DNA from: Sphingosinithalassobacter sp. CS137
GTDB taxonomy: Bacteria; Pseudomonadota; Alphaproteobacteria; Sphingomonadales; Sphingomonadaceae
DNA: 64,000 nt
Direction: 5' to 3'
Assembly (NCBI RefSeq): GCF_014334115.1
Contig: NZ_CP060494.1
Span: forward strand, 3,130,163-3,194,162
Within the stretch, counting starts at the first letter, position 1, and each line of letters starts with the position of its first letter. Position numbers and translations under genes: made by a program. Positions 52,513-61,537 of the stretch are shown here, in pieces. The notes below the pieces were generated by a model. The model had not been told where the DNA came from, ran no database searches, and was given only the letters and a program-made list of their open reading frames with translations.

Positions 52513-53859
52513 TCAGGCGCGGACGACGCGATCCAGCGGGGCGCCGGCGCGGGCGCAGGCATTGCGCGTATCGATCACGAGCGGGGATGCCTCCACCAGG
52601 GCGCGATAATCCACCGCATCGTGGTCGGTCGCGATGAGGACGACGTCGTAGCCGGCGATCGCTTCGAGGTCCCACGGGATGCCGGCGCGGAAGTTCAGCG
52701 TCGGGTGCTCTCGGGTGTTGTCGATGCGATCGACATGCGGGTCGTGAAAATCCGCGCTCGCGCCACGCGCCTCGAGCAGCTCCATCAGCCGCAGGGCCGG
52801 GCTCTCGCGGATGTCGTCGACGTTCTTCTTGTAGGCGACGCCCAGGACCAGCACCCGCGCACCGCGCAGACCCTTGCCGCTATGCGCGTCGAGCGCCTCG
52901 GCCAGTGCCTGCACGACTCGCTCGGGCATCGAGGAATTGATCTGGCCGGCCAGTTCGATGAATCGCGTATGCTGATTATATTCGCGAGCTTTCCAGGTGA
53001 GATAGAATGGGTCGATCGGAATGCAGTGCCCGCCGAGGCCAGGACCGGGATAGAAGGGCATGAAGCCGAACGGCTTGGTCTTCGCCGCGTCGATCACTTC
53101 CCACACGTCGATGCCCATCGCGCCGAACACCAGCTTGAGCTCATTGACCAACGCAATGTTGACCGAGCGGAAGACGTTCTCGGTGATCTTCACGGCCTCT
53201 GCGGTGGCCGCCGAACTGACGGCGATCGCTTGCGGAACGATGCGGCGATAAAGCGCGAGCGCGATATCGAGCGAAGTCGGATCGTCGGCACCGACCACCT
53301 TGGGAATCCGAGTAGTCGAAAAGTCGGGATTGCCCGGATCCTCGCGCTCGGGCGAATAGGCGAGGAAGAAGTCACGGCCGGCCGCGAGCCCTCCCGCCTC
53401 CAGGATCGGCTGCATCACTTCGCGGGTGGTACCCGGATAGGTCGTGGATTCGAGAATGACGCACTGGCCGCGGCGCAGCGTCTTCGCGATCGTCTCCGTC
53501 GTAGCCACGACATAGCCGAGATCGGGTTCGAGATGTCGAGTGATCGGCGTCGGCACACAGATCAGCAGCACATCGGCTTCGTCGAGCCGCGCCATATCGG
53601 CCGTCGCGTCGATCAGCCCCTGGTCGACGAGCGGCGCGATCCGCGCGCCGTCGATGTGGCGGATGTAGCTGCGCCCTGCGTTCAGCGCATCGACCTTGGC
53701 GACGTCGAGATCGACGGCGAGCACGCGCGATCCCGATTCGGCGAAAGCGACAGCAAGCGGCAGCCCGACATAGCCCATGCCGATCACGGCGATGCATGCG
53801 GCGCCCGATTCCACCTTCGATTGCAGCATCAGCCCATGGGCTGGCCGTTCAATGCTCAT
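52513..53859 (-). CDS. UDP-GlcNAc 6-dehydrogenase-type nucleotide-sugar dehydrogenase
   Basis: 448 residues, WbpA/TviB-like. NAD site VIGMGYVGLPLAVAFA, SPEREDPGNP, KITENVFRSVNIALVNE, catalytic cysteine in GLGGHCIPIDPFYL and LGVAYKKNVDDIRESPALR. SPEREDPGN and GGHCIPIDP favour UDP-GlcNAc (or UDP-GalNAc) over UDP-glucose. It lies 55 bases after the epimerase gene, so the two form an operon. Third UDP-sugar dehydrogenase of the window. Confidence 0.88.
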   Translation of the reverse strand: MSIERPAHGLMLQSKVESGAACIAVIGMGYVGLPLAVAFAESGSRVLAVDLDVAKVDALNAGRSYIRHIDGARIAPLVDQGLIDATADMARLDEADVLLICVPTPITRHLEPDLGYVVATTETIAKTLRRGQCVILESTTYPGTTREVMQPILEAGGLAAGRDFFLAYSPEREDPGNPDFSTTRIPKVVGADDPTSLDIALALYRRIVPQAIAVSSAATAEAVKITENVFRSVNIALVNELKLVFGAMGIDVWEVIDAAKTKPFGFMPFYPGPGLGGHCIPIDPFYLTWKAREYNQHTRFIELAGQINSSMPERVVQALAEALDAHSGKGLRGARVLVLGVAYKKNVDDIRESPALRLMELLEARGASADFHDPHVDRIDNTREHPTLNFRAGIPWDLEAIAGYDVVLIATDHDAVDYRALVEASPLVIDTRNACARAGAPLDRVVRA

Positions 53860-53914
53860 ATTCTAACCCCGCCGCGACAGTGCCGACTGCCGCCTTCATT
53901 GCGCAGCCGGGGTT

Positions 53915-54925
53915 TCAAGATTGATAATGGTCGCGATACCAACGCACGAATGCCGGGACGCCTTCTGAAACAGGCGTGCCGGGCACGTACCCGGTGAGCT
54001 GTCGAAGCAGGTCGGAAGATGCCTCGGTCGCAGGAACATCGCCCTGCTGCATCGGCAGCATGTTCTTTTCGGCGGGGCGACCGAGGGCGCGTTCGAGTTC
54101 GGCGATATAGTCCATCAGCTGGACCGGCTTGCCCTGACCGATGTTGACGGTGCGGAACGGCGCGACCGGCGAGAGGCTGTCTCCCGGCAGGGGTTCTCCG
54201 CCCGGCACTGCGTCGATCAGGCGCACCACCGCCTCGGCGAGATCCTCGACATAGGTGAAGTCGCGCACCATCGCGCCATCGTTGTAGACGTCTATCGGTG
54301 TGCCTTCGAGGATCGCCTTGGTGAATTTGAACAACGCCATGTCCGGACGTCCCCAAGGGCCGTAGACCGTGAAGAACCGGAAGAAGGTGGTGGGAATGCC
54401 GAACAAATGGGCATAGCTGTGCGCCATGAGTTCGGTCGCGCCCTTGGTGGCGGCGTAGAGCGTCAGCGGCGTTTGCGTCGGCTGCGTTTCACGGAACGGC
54501 ATTTCGGTGTTGCCGCCGTAGACCGAGCTGGTCGAGGCCGCGAGCAAGTGGCGCAGCCCGTGCCGGCGCGCGAGTTCGAGCACATGGAAGGTGCCCACCA
54601 GATTGGTGCCGACATAGGTTTCCGGATGCTCGATGCTGTAGCGTACGCCCGCCTGAGCGGCGAGATGGATCACGACGTCCGGCCTGAACTCGGCCCATGC
54701 GGCGCCGAACGCATCCATATCCTCGATCGAGGCGCGGACCAGCGAATAGCCCGGATGGTTGCGCAGGATGTCGGTGCGGCCTTCCTTCAGCGCGACGTCG
54801 TAATAGGGCGAGAAATTGTCGAGCCCTAGAATCGTGGCGCCTTGCTGGAGCAGACGGCTGCACGTGTGAAAACCGATGAAGCCGGCTGCGCCGGTCACTA
54901 GGATACGCAAGCCGCTGACGTTCAT
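53915..54925 (-). CDS. UDP-glucuronate 4-epimerase-type NAD-dependent epimerase
   Basis: 336 residues, extended SDR: VTGAAGFIGFHT at the N-terminus, the catalytic Ser-Tyr-Lys in STSSVYGG and LYAATKGATE, and NFSPYYDVALKEGR, GRPDMALFKFT, MVRDFTYVEDL, which are typical of LpsL/GaE-type epimerases that convert UDP-GlcA to UDP-GalA. Supplied by Ugd. Given the neighbour, UDP-GlcNAcA as substrate cannot be excluded. Confidence 0.88.
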   Translation of the reverse strand: MNVSGLRILVTGAAGFIGFHTCSRLLQQGATILGLDNFSPYYDVALKEGRTDILRNHPGYSLVRASIEDMDAFGAAWAEFRPDVVIHLAAQAGVRYSIEHPETYVGTNLVGTFHVLELARRHGLRHLLAASTSSVYGGNTEMPFRETQPTQTPLTLYAATKGATELMAHSYAHLFGIPTTFFRFFTVYGPWGRPDMALFKFTKAILEGTPIDVYNDGAMVRDFTYVEDLAEAVVRLIDAVPGGEPLPGDSLSPVAPFRTVNIGQGKPVQLMDYIAELERALGRPAEKNMLPMQQGDVPATEASSDLLRQLTGYVPGTPVSEGVPAFVRWYRDHYQS

Positions 54926-54980
54926 GAGGCTCCCCCGTCGTGCGGCACTCGGATCGGCCGCATGCCGCGTGCTCTAGCGC

Positions 54981-55340
54981 TTAAAAGGTTACGAGCCGGT
55001 CATCGCCCAAATCGGCGAGGAGGCTGATCATTCCCCCGGTTTCGGTCCCCTCCGGCAGTGCGCTGTGTGCAATACCGGCAAGTGCAAGTCCAGTTTGGCA
55101 CGCAATCAGCGCGACACCTTCGGCAGCGGCCATTTCGATCAGCGCCGCGCGGGTCGGGAGTCCGGTGGCTCGCAGCACCGCATCCTCGGGATCATCGCCG
55201 GGAAGCAGAACGGCGACCGCGCCTTCGTGGCAATATAGCCGCGTGCGGCCGCCCAGCGCCGCCTGCGAACAGGCGAGCGTGAGCGCGGCGCGGAAGCGCT
55301 CGCGATCGCCGGTCGTGATCAGCAACGTCAGCCCGCGCAT
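54981..55340 (-). CDS. DsrE/DsrF-like sulfur-relay family protein
   Basis: 119 residues; MRGLTLLITTGDRERFRAAL, LYCHEGAVAVLL, and GVALIACQTGLALAGI, whose cysteine lies where DsrE proteins carry persulfide. It overlaps the end of the ThiF/MoeB-like gene by 13 bases, which suggests that the two work together in sulfur transfer. Last gene of the ubiE operon. Start is set by that overlap and the family pattern. Confidence 0.8.
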   Translation of the reverse strand: MRGLTLLITTGDRERFRAALTLACSQAALGGRTRLYCHEGAVAVLLPGDDPEDAVLRATGLPTRAALIEMAAAEGVALIACQTGLALAGIAHSALPEGTETGGMISLLADLGDDRLVTF

Positions 55341-56080
55341 GTCGGGCAGCCCGGATCCTTCGGAAGCGCGAGCGTGCGGAAGCGCAGCGCGAGCGCATCG
55401 ACCAGCAGCAGCTTGCCGGCGGTGTCTTCGCCGAACGGCACCAGAGCTCGGATCGTTTCGAGCGCGGCGAGGCTGCCGAGCAGTCCGGTCAGCGCACCCA
55501 GCACGCCCTGTTCCGAACAGCTGGTCTCGGGCCGTTCGGGATCGCTTCCGACGAAGCAGCGGTAACAGGGCCTGTCTGCCTCCCATCCGCGGAAGACGCC
55601 AAGCTGCCCCTCGAATTCGCCGACCGCAGCCGAGATCAGCGGAATGCGCAGCGCCAGCGCGGCATCCGCGACGGCGAGCCGCGTGGCGAAATTGTCAGTC
55701 CCGTCGAGAATGGCATCATGGTCGCTCAACAATGCTTCCGCGCCTGCCGCGTCGATGCGACGGCGTTGCGCAACGACTCGCACCTCCGGATTGAGTGCTC
55801 GGATGGCGCGCTGTGCGATCAGCGCCTTCGATTCGCCGACGTCGCCGGTGCCGAAGAGCGTCTGGCGCTGGAGGTTCGAAAGATCGATGCTGTCGTCGTC
55901 GAATATCGAGAGGCAGCCGACGCCCGCGGCAGCGAGATACTGGATCGCGGGCGATCCGATCCCGCCGGCGCCGACGACGGCGACTCGCGCCTGCTTCAGC
56001 CGCAGCTGCCCGGCGCCGCCGATTTCCTTCAGGATGATGTGGCGCGCGTAACGATCCAGTTCGGCATCACTGAGCGTCAT
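55328..56080 (-). CDS. MoeB/ThiF/HesA-type sulfur-carrier adenylyltransferase
   Basis: E1-like enzyme that adenylates the C-terminus of a ThiS/MoaD-like carrier. 250 residues: RYARHIILKEIGGAGQ, ATP site VVGAGGIGSPAIQYLAAAGVG, NLQRQ, DGTDNFATR, CYRCF and CPTC (zinc pair), and CSEQGVLGALTGL. There is no rhodanese tail, so a separate protein must deliver sulfur, perhaps the DsrE protein next to it. The ATG overlaps the upstream stop (ATGA). Confidence 0.9.
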   Translation of the reverse strand: MTLSDAELDRYARHIILKEIGGAGQLRLKQARVAVVGAGGIGSPAIQYLAAAGVGCLSIFDDDSIDLSNLQRQTLFGTGDVGESKALIAQRAIRALNPEVRVVAQRRRIDAAGAEALLSDHDAILDGTDNFATRLAVADAALALRIPLISAAVGEFEGQLGVFRGWEADRPCYRCFVGSDPERPETSCSEQGVLGALTGLLGSLAALETIRALVPFGEDTAGKLLLVDALALRFRTLALPKDPGCPTCAG

Positions 56081-56463
56081 TGCTGCCAGGAAAAGGTCAC
56101 GGCCGTTCGATACCATCGCTCATCGGCCGCTCCGCGCGGGAGCAGATTGCTCCGCGCGAAGCTCGAGACGAGACCGGCGGCATATTGCTCGACGGTGGGG
56201 CAGTTGATCGCGCGCGGCACGACCGCACGAACCGTTCCCGCTGCGTCGATGAGGACCGCCAGGTCCACTCGGACGGACTGCTCCTTCTGGCCGGGGCGCG
56301 GCATCGAGCAGCGGCCGGTGCGTGCCTCGCGTGCCGCGAAGCCGTGCATCGACTCAGTGAGTTGTGGCGGCGCACGATAGGGGAGCGGGGGCAGTGCCGA
56401 CCAATCGATCGGTCCATTCTGCGCCGCTGTCGCCAGCGCCAAGGCTACCCCCCAGGCCATCAT
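56077..56463 (-). CDS. Exported protein of unknown function in the dut operon
   Basis: 128 residues with a signal peptide ([17 protein letters not shown]) and a domain of about 100 residues: [19 protein letters not shown] followed by [15 protein letters not shown] resembles the C-terminal domain of TonB-like proteins in layout, but the match is weak. Two cysteines. It overlaps both neighbours by ATGA, so expression is coupled to dut and moeB. Confidence 0.75.
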   Translation of the reverse strand: MMAWGVALALATAAQNGPIDWSALPPLPYRAPPQLTESMHGFAAREARTGRCSMPRPGQKEQSVRVDLAVLIDAAGTVRAVVPRAINCPTVEQYAAGLVSSFARSNLLPRGAADERWYRTAVTFSWQQ

Positions 56464-56909
56464 CGTCCGGTCGATCCGAAACCGCCGTCCCCACGTGCGG
56501 TCCCGTCGAGCGCCTCCACTTCTTCGAGTGCCGCCCGGTGAACCGGGGCGGGCACGAGTTGCGCAATCCGATCTCCGCGCGCGACCGTAAAGGGCGCATT
56601 GCCGAGATTGGCCAGGATCACCTTTACCTCACCGCGATAGTCGGAGTCGATAGTGCCGGGTGAATTCAGGCAAGTAATTCCATGCTTTAGCGCCAAACCG
56701 GAGCGAGGGCGGACCTGCACCTCGAAACCATCCGGAATTGCCATGGCAAAGCCGGTGGCGACTGCATGGCGCCCGCCCGGCGCAATTACGACATCCTCGG
56801 CGGCGACCACGTCCATTCCCGCGGCGCCCTGCGTCGCATATTGCGGGAGCGGCAGCCCGACGCCGTTGGAGAGGCGCAGGACGGAAATGCGCAGCGAGGC
56901 GTCGGTCAT
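56460..56909 (-). CDS. dut: Deoxyuridine triphosphatase
   Basis: Hydrolyses dUTP, keeping uracil out of DNA and making dUMP for thymidylate. 149 residues with all five motifs: [40 protein letters not shown] and GGFGSTG at the C-terminus. It overlaps both neighbours by four bases (ATGA). dut next to coaBC is an old bacterial arrangement. Confidence 0.96.
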   Translation of the reverse strand: MTDASLRISVLRLSNGVGLPLPQYATQGAAGMDVVAAEDVVIAPGGRHAVATGFAMAIPDGFEVQVRPRSGLALKHGITCLNSPGTIDSDYRGEVKVILANLGNAPFTVARGDRIAQLVPAPVHRAALEEVEALDGTARGDGGFGSTGR

Positions 56910-57706
56910 GAGCCCACCGGCAGCGATGCCGCCAGACGACCTGTGGCGGCGAGCACTTCGGGGTCGTTGAGGATCTTGTGTCCCTTGCCCGGCAGGATGC
57001 GATAATCGGTGGCGACGCCGCGCAGCGTCAGCGCCTCGGCATAGGCGCGCGAGAAGCGCACCGGAGTGACTTCATCCTCGGCGCCGACGATCACCGCCGC
57101 GCGCAGGTCCGAGGCGATCCCTCCGGCCGTCTTGAGCGGATCGAGGCTGCTGACCGGCGTTTCCCAGGGTTCGCCGGGCATTCGACGCTCCATATGATCG
57201 CGCCATTCGGGCAAGGTGCACGGGCAGCCGACGAGCACGATCCCGTCGAGCAGTTCGGGCCGCATCGCCGCCAGATTGGCCGCGATCACGGCGCCGCCGG
57301 ATTCGCCCACCAACACGATCTGGGCGCTTGGATACCGCGCCTGCAGTGCGGCCACGGCATCGCCCACTGCCGTGATCTGTTCGAGGGTGTAATTGTCGCC
57401 GGCGTCGAAGCCCCTGCTTCCGGGCGACCGATTGCCTGCGGTGTCGGCATAGCCGGGACGCAGCAGCGCAACTGCCGCGCTGTCCGGAATGGCGGCAGCC
57501 GCCGTTCGGGCGAAGGCGGTTTCGTCTGCGCGGGCGGCGGGCAATCCGTCCCCGTTCAGCACGATGACGAGCGTGCGCACATCGCGCGGACGCTCGGCGG
57601 TGAAGGTCTGCGCGTAGAGGAGCGGCTCGGCAGGCGGTGCGCCAGCCGTGGTCGCGCAGCCGGCGAGTAGCAGCGGCGGCAAGAGCAGCAGCGGGTTACA
57701 GCGCAT
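56906..57706 (-). CDS. Alpha/beta-hydrolase lipoprotein
   Basis: 266 residues with signal peptide and lipobox ([11 protein letters not shown]), making a lipoprotein. The nucleophile elbow is VGESGG with Ser in the middle; VGAEDEV and GKGHKI supply the acid and His. Esterase/lipase-like, substrate unknown. The ATG at 57706 lies inside coaBC, whose stop is eleven bases further; a TTG two codons upstream is an alternative. Confidence 0.85.
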   Translation of the reverse strand: MRCNPLLLLPPLLLAGCATTAGAPPAEPLLYAQTFTAERPRDVRTLVIVLNGDGLPAARADETAFARTAAAAIPDSAAVALLRPGYADTAGNRSPGSRGFDAGDNYTLEQITAVGDAVAALQARYPSAQIVLVGESGGAVIAANLAAMRPELLDGIVLVGCPCTLPEWRDHMERRMPGEPWETPVSSLDPLKTAGGIASDLRAAVIVGAEDEVTPVRFSRAYAEALTLRGVATDYRILPGKGHKILNDPEVLAATGRLAASLPVGS

Positions 57707-58871
57707 CGGCAATCCTCTCGGCCAGCTTTCGAGCGACTTCGGGCTTCGCCATCCGCTCCCAATGCTCGATTCCCTCCGCGGTGACCAGATGCACTGTGTT
57801 CGCGTCTCCGCCCATCACATCGCCAGAGACATCGTTGGCGACGATCCAGTCGGCTCCCTTGCGCGCGCGCTTCTCGGTTGCGTGCTCGACGACGCGCTCC
57901 GTCTCGGCGGCGAAGCCCACCAGCAGCCGGGGACGGTGGGGGCTCTTTGCGAGCATTGCGAGGATATCGGGATTATGGCTGAAGGAAAGCGCGGGCGCCG
58001 CTTCGGTTTTCTTCAGCTTCTGTGGGGCGGCATCGACTCGCCAGTCCGCGACTGCGGCAACCATGATGGCGGCGTCGGCCGGAAGAGCAGTGGCAACGGC
58101 ATTCGCCATTTCCTGTGCGGTCTCCACATCCAACCGCGTCACACCGGGAGGTGTCGCAAGCGTGACGGGACCGGCGACCAGCGTCACTCGGGCGCCGAGC
58201 GCCGCCAGCGCCTCCGCGATTGCAAAGCCCTGGCGCCCGGACGAGCGATTGGCGATGTAGCGCACCGGATCGATCGGCTCATGGGTAGGGCCGGCAGTGA
58301 CGAGGATGTGCCGGCCGGAAAGCCTGCCGGTCGCCTTGCCGGCAAGAGCCTGTTCGATCGCCGCAGCGATGGCACGCGGCTCGGGGAATCGGCCGGGGCC
58401 GAATTCGCCGCACGCCATCGGCCCCTCGTCGGGGTCGAGCAGTGTCACGCCGTCCGCGCGCAGCTGCGCCACGTTGCGTCGCGTGGCGGCGTGCTGCCAC
58501 ATCCGTACGTTCATCGCAGGCGCGGCGAGGACCGGCTTGTCAGTCGCGAGAAGCAGCGTGGTCGCAAGATCGTCGGCGATTCCCGCAGCCATTTTTGCGA
58601 GCAGATCTGCAGTCGCGGGCGCCACGACGACCAGATCGGCCTGCCGGCTGAGCTGGATATGGCCCATCTCCGCTTCGTCCTTGAGATCCCAGAGGCTCGT
58701 GTGAACAGGCTCTTCGGACAGCGCCGCCAGCGTCATCGGAGTGACGAAGTGCGCGCCGCCGTCGGTCAGCACGCAGCGCACGGCGATTCCTGCCTTGCGG
58801 AGCAGGCGGATCAGCTCGCAGGCCTTGTACGCGGCGATGCCTCCGCCGACGATCAGCAGAACACGCTTCAT
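57696..58871 (-). CDS. coaBC: Phosphopantothenoylcysteine decarboxylase / synthetase
   Basis: Two steps of coenzyme A synthesis. 391 residues: flavin-binding decarboxylase with GGGIAAYKACELIR, MGHIQLSRQADL (catalytic His) and APAMNVRMW; synthetase with TAGPTHEPIDPVRYIANRSS and ANDVSGDVMGGD. The start overlaps the upstream gene stop (ATGA). Confidence 0.96.
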   Translation of the reverse strand: MKRVLLIVGGGIAAYKACELIRLLRKAGIAVRCVLTDGGAHFVTPMTLAALSEEPVHTSLWDLKDEAEMGHIQLSRQADLVVVAPATADLLAKMAAGIADDLATTLLLATDKPVLAAPAMNVRMWQHAATRRNVAQLRADGVTLLDPDEGPMACGEFGPGRFPEPRAIAAAIEQALAGKATGRLSGRHILVTAGPTHEPIDPVRYIANRSSGRQGFAIAEALAALGARVTLVAGPVTLATPPGVTRLDVETAQEMANAVATALPADAAIMVAAVADWRVDAAPQKLKKTEAAPALSFSHNPDILAMLAKSPHRPRLLVGFAAETERVVEHATEKRARKGADWIVANDVSGDVMGGDANTVHLVTAEGIEHWERMAKPEVARKLAERIADAL

Positions 58872-59983
58872 CGCGTGATCCTCTGGACCCTCACAATGCG
58901 TCTGTCGAGCATCTGCCGCCACAGATCGCGCAGCCCGTCCGGCGCAAAGGCCAGTCCGGCGAGCAGCACCGGCGCCACCATCAATCCCCAATAGAAGGTG
59001 TCGAGCCGCGCGAAGAGCGCGATCAGCATCGCATAGGCGCCGAGCGTCACTGCCATCCGCAGCCCGAGCGGGTTGTCCCACGCGAGCCAGCCGAACAGCG
59101 CCAGGCACACGAGCAAGGAGGCCAGCCAGAGTGGCAGCAACTGTAGCGCTGTCGACAGAATGGCGGCTTTCACGAAGAGGCCGAGGCCCTCCAGGCCCAG
59201 CCATCCGGGCGATGCCGCATCCAGCGGGCCGGTGACTCCTGCGACGGCATAGGCGTGGGCGGCCATCACCAGCGCGAATATCAGCAGCGCAGCGCCCCAG
59301 CCGGCCGTCTCGCGGCGCTCGCCGTCAGTCCAGGCGAGCCCCGCCATGACGATCACGTACAAGGCAGCAGTCTCGCGAATGAGCATCGCGATCAGCCCCA
59401 GCGCGACTGCCTCGACCCAGCGGCCGGGTCGCCGCAGCGCTATCGAAAGCGCCACGAAGAGTGCCGCCCAGATTTCGTGGAAGGCAGCCAGTCCGGGCTG
59501 GACGAAGGCGAGCATCGACCCCAGCAGCAGGATACCGGCGCCGATCCGCGGCAGGGTTCGCGGCAATGCCTCGCTCAGCCGCTGCATCCAGACGAAGGCA
59601 GTCGCGCCGGCGAGCAGGAAGAGAAGGGCGTAGGTCCACCTTTCCGGCAGCGCGGACTGCACGACCGCCAGCGCCGGCAGACGTACGGTGAAGAAGGGCT
59701 GCAGCGGATAGCCGCCCGCGCGCATCGCATCGGCGGCGACGCTGTAATAGCCGCTGCCGCCGTAGCGGATGCCGGCGACGATTTTCTCATAGAGAGCGAG
59801 ATCGGTTTCGGCTTGCTGGTGGCCGGTTGCGGTGCTGATCTGCGGCGGCTCGGGCACTGCGAGCGTGCCCAGCCCGGCGGCAAGCAGGATCAGGAGCAGC
59901 ACGGCGGCGATCCGCGCCTGCCCGGAACGGAGCCTGGCGAAGCGGCTCGGCTCCGCAAGCCAGAGCGGAGCGGACGGCGCCAT
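58868..59983 (-). CDS. Polytopic membrane protein, possibly GT-C-like
   Basis: 371 residues with about nine helices. A short extracytoplasmic loop after the first helix contains TDLALYEKIVAGIRYGGSGYYSVAADA, similar in position and acidic residues to the first loop of GT-C glycosyltransferases, but this is a weak hint. Located between ubiB and coaBC and overlapping both. Its function is unknown. Confidence 0.8.
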   Translation of the reverse strand: MAPSAPLWLAEPSRFARLRSGQARIAAVLLLILLAAGLGTLAVPEPPQISTATGHQQAETDLALYEKIVAGIRYGGSGYYSVAADAMRAGGYPLQPFFTVRLPALAVVQSALPERWTYALLFLLAGATAFVWMQRLSEALPRTLPRIGAGILLLGSMLAFVQPGLAAFHEIWAALFVALSIALRRPGRWVEAVALGLIAMLIRETAALYVIVMAGLAWTDGERRETAGWGAALLIFALVMAAHAYAVAGVTGPLDAASPGWLGLEGLGLFVKAAILSTALQLLPLWLASLLVCLALFGWLAWDNPLGLRMAVTLGAYAMLIALFARLDTFYWGLMVAPVLLAGLAFAPDGLRDLWRQMLDRRIVRVQRITR

Positions 59984-61518
59984 CAGCCGAACAGCAGCTG
60001 CGCGGCCACGGCGCCGAGCCCGCCGGAGAATACGGCTACCAGGATGTAGCGCCAGCCGCCGTTCACGCGCACGACTTCGATCGAGCGCAGCGGCGGGGCA
60101 GGCGGCGCGCCGCCTGGCGGCGGGAATCGCAGCTCGATGTTGCGGATCAGTTCGGGAAGACGCGCGAGCGTACGGAAATCCTCGACCAGCCGGTCGGCAA
60201 CCGCGGCTTCAGGACCAAGCTCGGTGCGGATCCACTCGCGCACGAAGGGTTCGGCTGCCTCCCAGAGGTTGATATCGGGATCGAGCGCGGTGGCGACGCC
60301 TTCGACCATCACCATGGTCTTCTGGAGCAGCAGCAGGTGCGGCTGGGTCTGCATGTCAAAGTCGCGGGTGATGTTGAACAGCGAATCGAGCATCATCCCG
60401 ATCGACATGTCCTTGACCGGCAGGCCGCGCATCGGCTCGCCGACCGCGCGCAGCGCCGTCGCGAATTCGGCGACATTGTGATGCGGTGGCACATAGCCGG
60501 CTTCGAAGTGAATCTCGGCGACACGCTTATAATTGCCGGTGATCAGGCCGTAGAGGATCTCGGCGAGCCACACCCGCGCGCGCCGATCGATCCGACCCAT
60601 GATGCCGAAATCGATCGCGGCGATCCGTCCGTCAGCCAACGCAAACAGGTTCCCCTGATGCATGTCGGCGTGAAAGAAGCCTTCGGCGATCGCCTGGCGC
60701 AGAAAGGCACGAACCAGCTTGTGCGCGAGCGCCGTCGTATCGTGGCCGGCGGCGATCAGCATCGCCCGATCGCTGAGCTTGATCCCGTCGATCCACTCGA
60801 GCGTCAGTACCTTGCCGGTGGTCCGCTGCCAGTCGATCGCAGGCACCATGAAGTCGGGCTCGGCTTCCATTCCCTCGGCGAGCTCGGAGGCCGATGCGGC
60901 TTCGCGGCGCAAGTCGAGCTCACGCGCGGTCCAGCGCTTGAAACTGTCGATGACGAGCCGCGGGCGCAGCCGCGCGGCTTCGCCGCCCATCCCCTCCACC
61001 TGCGCGGCCGCCCATTCGTAGGTGTCAATCGCGCGCGCGAAGTCGGACTCGATTCCGGGACGCAGCACTTTCACGGCGACATGGCGTCCGTCGGTCGTGA
61101 CGGCGCGATGGACTTGCGCAATCGAAGCGGCGCCGATCGGGACTTCCTCGATCTCGGTGAAGAGCGCGTCGAGCGGCCTTCCGAAACTGCGCTCCATCTG
61201 GTCGCGGATGATCGCGAACGGGACTGGCGGCAGCGCATCCTGAAGGCGCAGCAAGTCGCTGGCCGCGGCCTCGCCAACGAGATCGGGGCGAGTCGCCAGC
61301 GTCTGACCCAGCTTGATCGCGGCAGGGCCGATCGCCTGGAACGCATCTGCATAGCGCGGTGTCGTCGGCACACGCGCGCCGAAGCGCGCGACGCGTGCCA
61401 GCCGCCGTACCGGCCTTGGCGTGTTGCGATCCTGCTCGATGCCACGCAGCGCACCGTGGCGCGCGAGGATGCGCCCCCATTTGAGGAGGCGCCAGAGGTG
61501 AATGGCGGGAGCGGTCAT
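59983..61518 (-). CDS. ubiB: UbiB-family ABC1 kinase-like protein
   Basis: Needed for ubiquinone synthesis. 511 residues: AIKLGQTLATRPDL (KxGQ), IGAASIAQVH (Ala-rich loop), VAVKVLRPG, EGFFHADMHQGNLF, IDFGIMG, and two C-terminal membrane helices (YILVAVFSGGLGAVAAQLLFG). Lies 19 bases after ubiE. Confidence 0.95.
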   Translation of the reverse strand: MTAPAIHLWRLLKWGRILARHGALRGIEQDRNTPRPVRRLARVARFGARVPTTPRYADAFQAIGPAAIKLGQTLATRPDLVGEAAASDLLRLQDALPPVPFAIIRDQMERSFGRPLDALFTEIEEVPIGAASIAQVHRAVTTDGRHVAVKVLRPGIESDFARAIDTYEWAAAQVEGMGGEAARLRPRLVIDSFKRWTARELDLRREAASASELAEGMEAEPDFMVPAIDWQRTTGKVLTLEWIDGIKLSDRAMLIAAGHDTTALAHKLVRAFLRQAIAEGFFHADMHQGNLFALADGRIAAIDFGIMGRIDRRARVWLAEILYGLITGNYKRVAEIHFEAGYVPPHHNVAEFATALRAVGEPMRGLPVKDMSIGMMLDSLFNITRDFDMQTQPHLLLLQKTMVMVEGVATALDPDINLWEAAEPFVREWIRTELGPEAAVADRLVEDFRTLARLPELIRNIELRFPPPGGAPPAPPLRSIEVVRVNGGWRYILVAVFSGGLGAVAAQLLFG

Positions 61519-61537
61519 GCGCGGTGCGGGCCCGCCA

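Noticed and set aside
52510-52515. TGATCA formed by the abutting stops of galU and the dehydrogenase
   Set aside because: A consequence of two TGA stops meeting; no stem or repeat around it.
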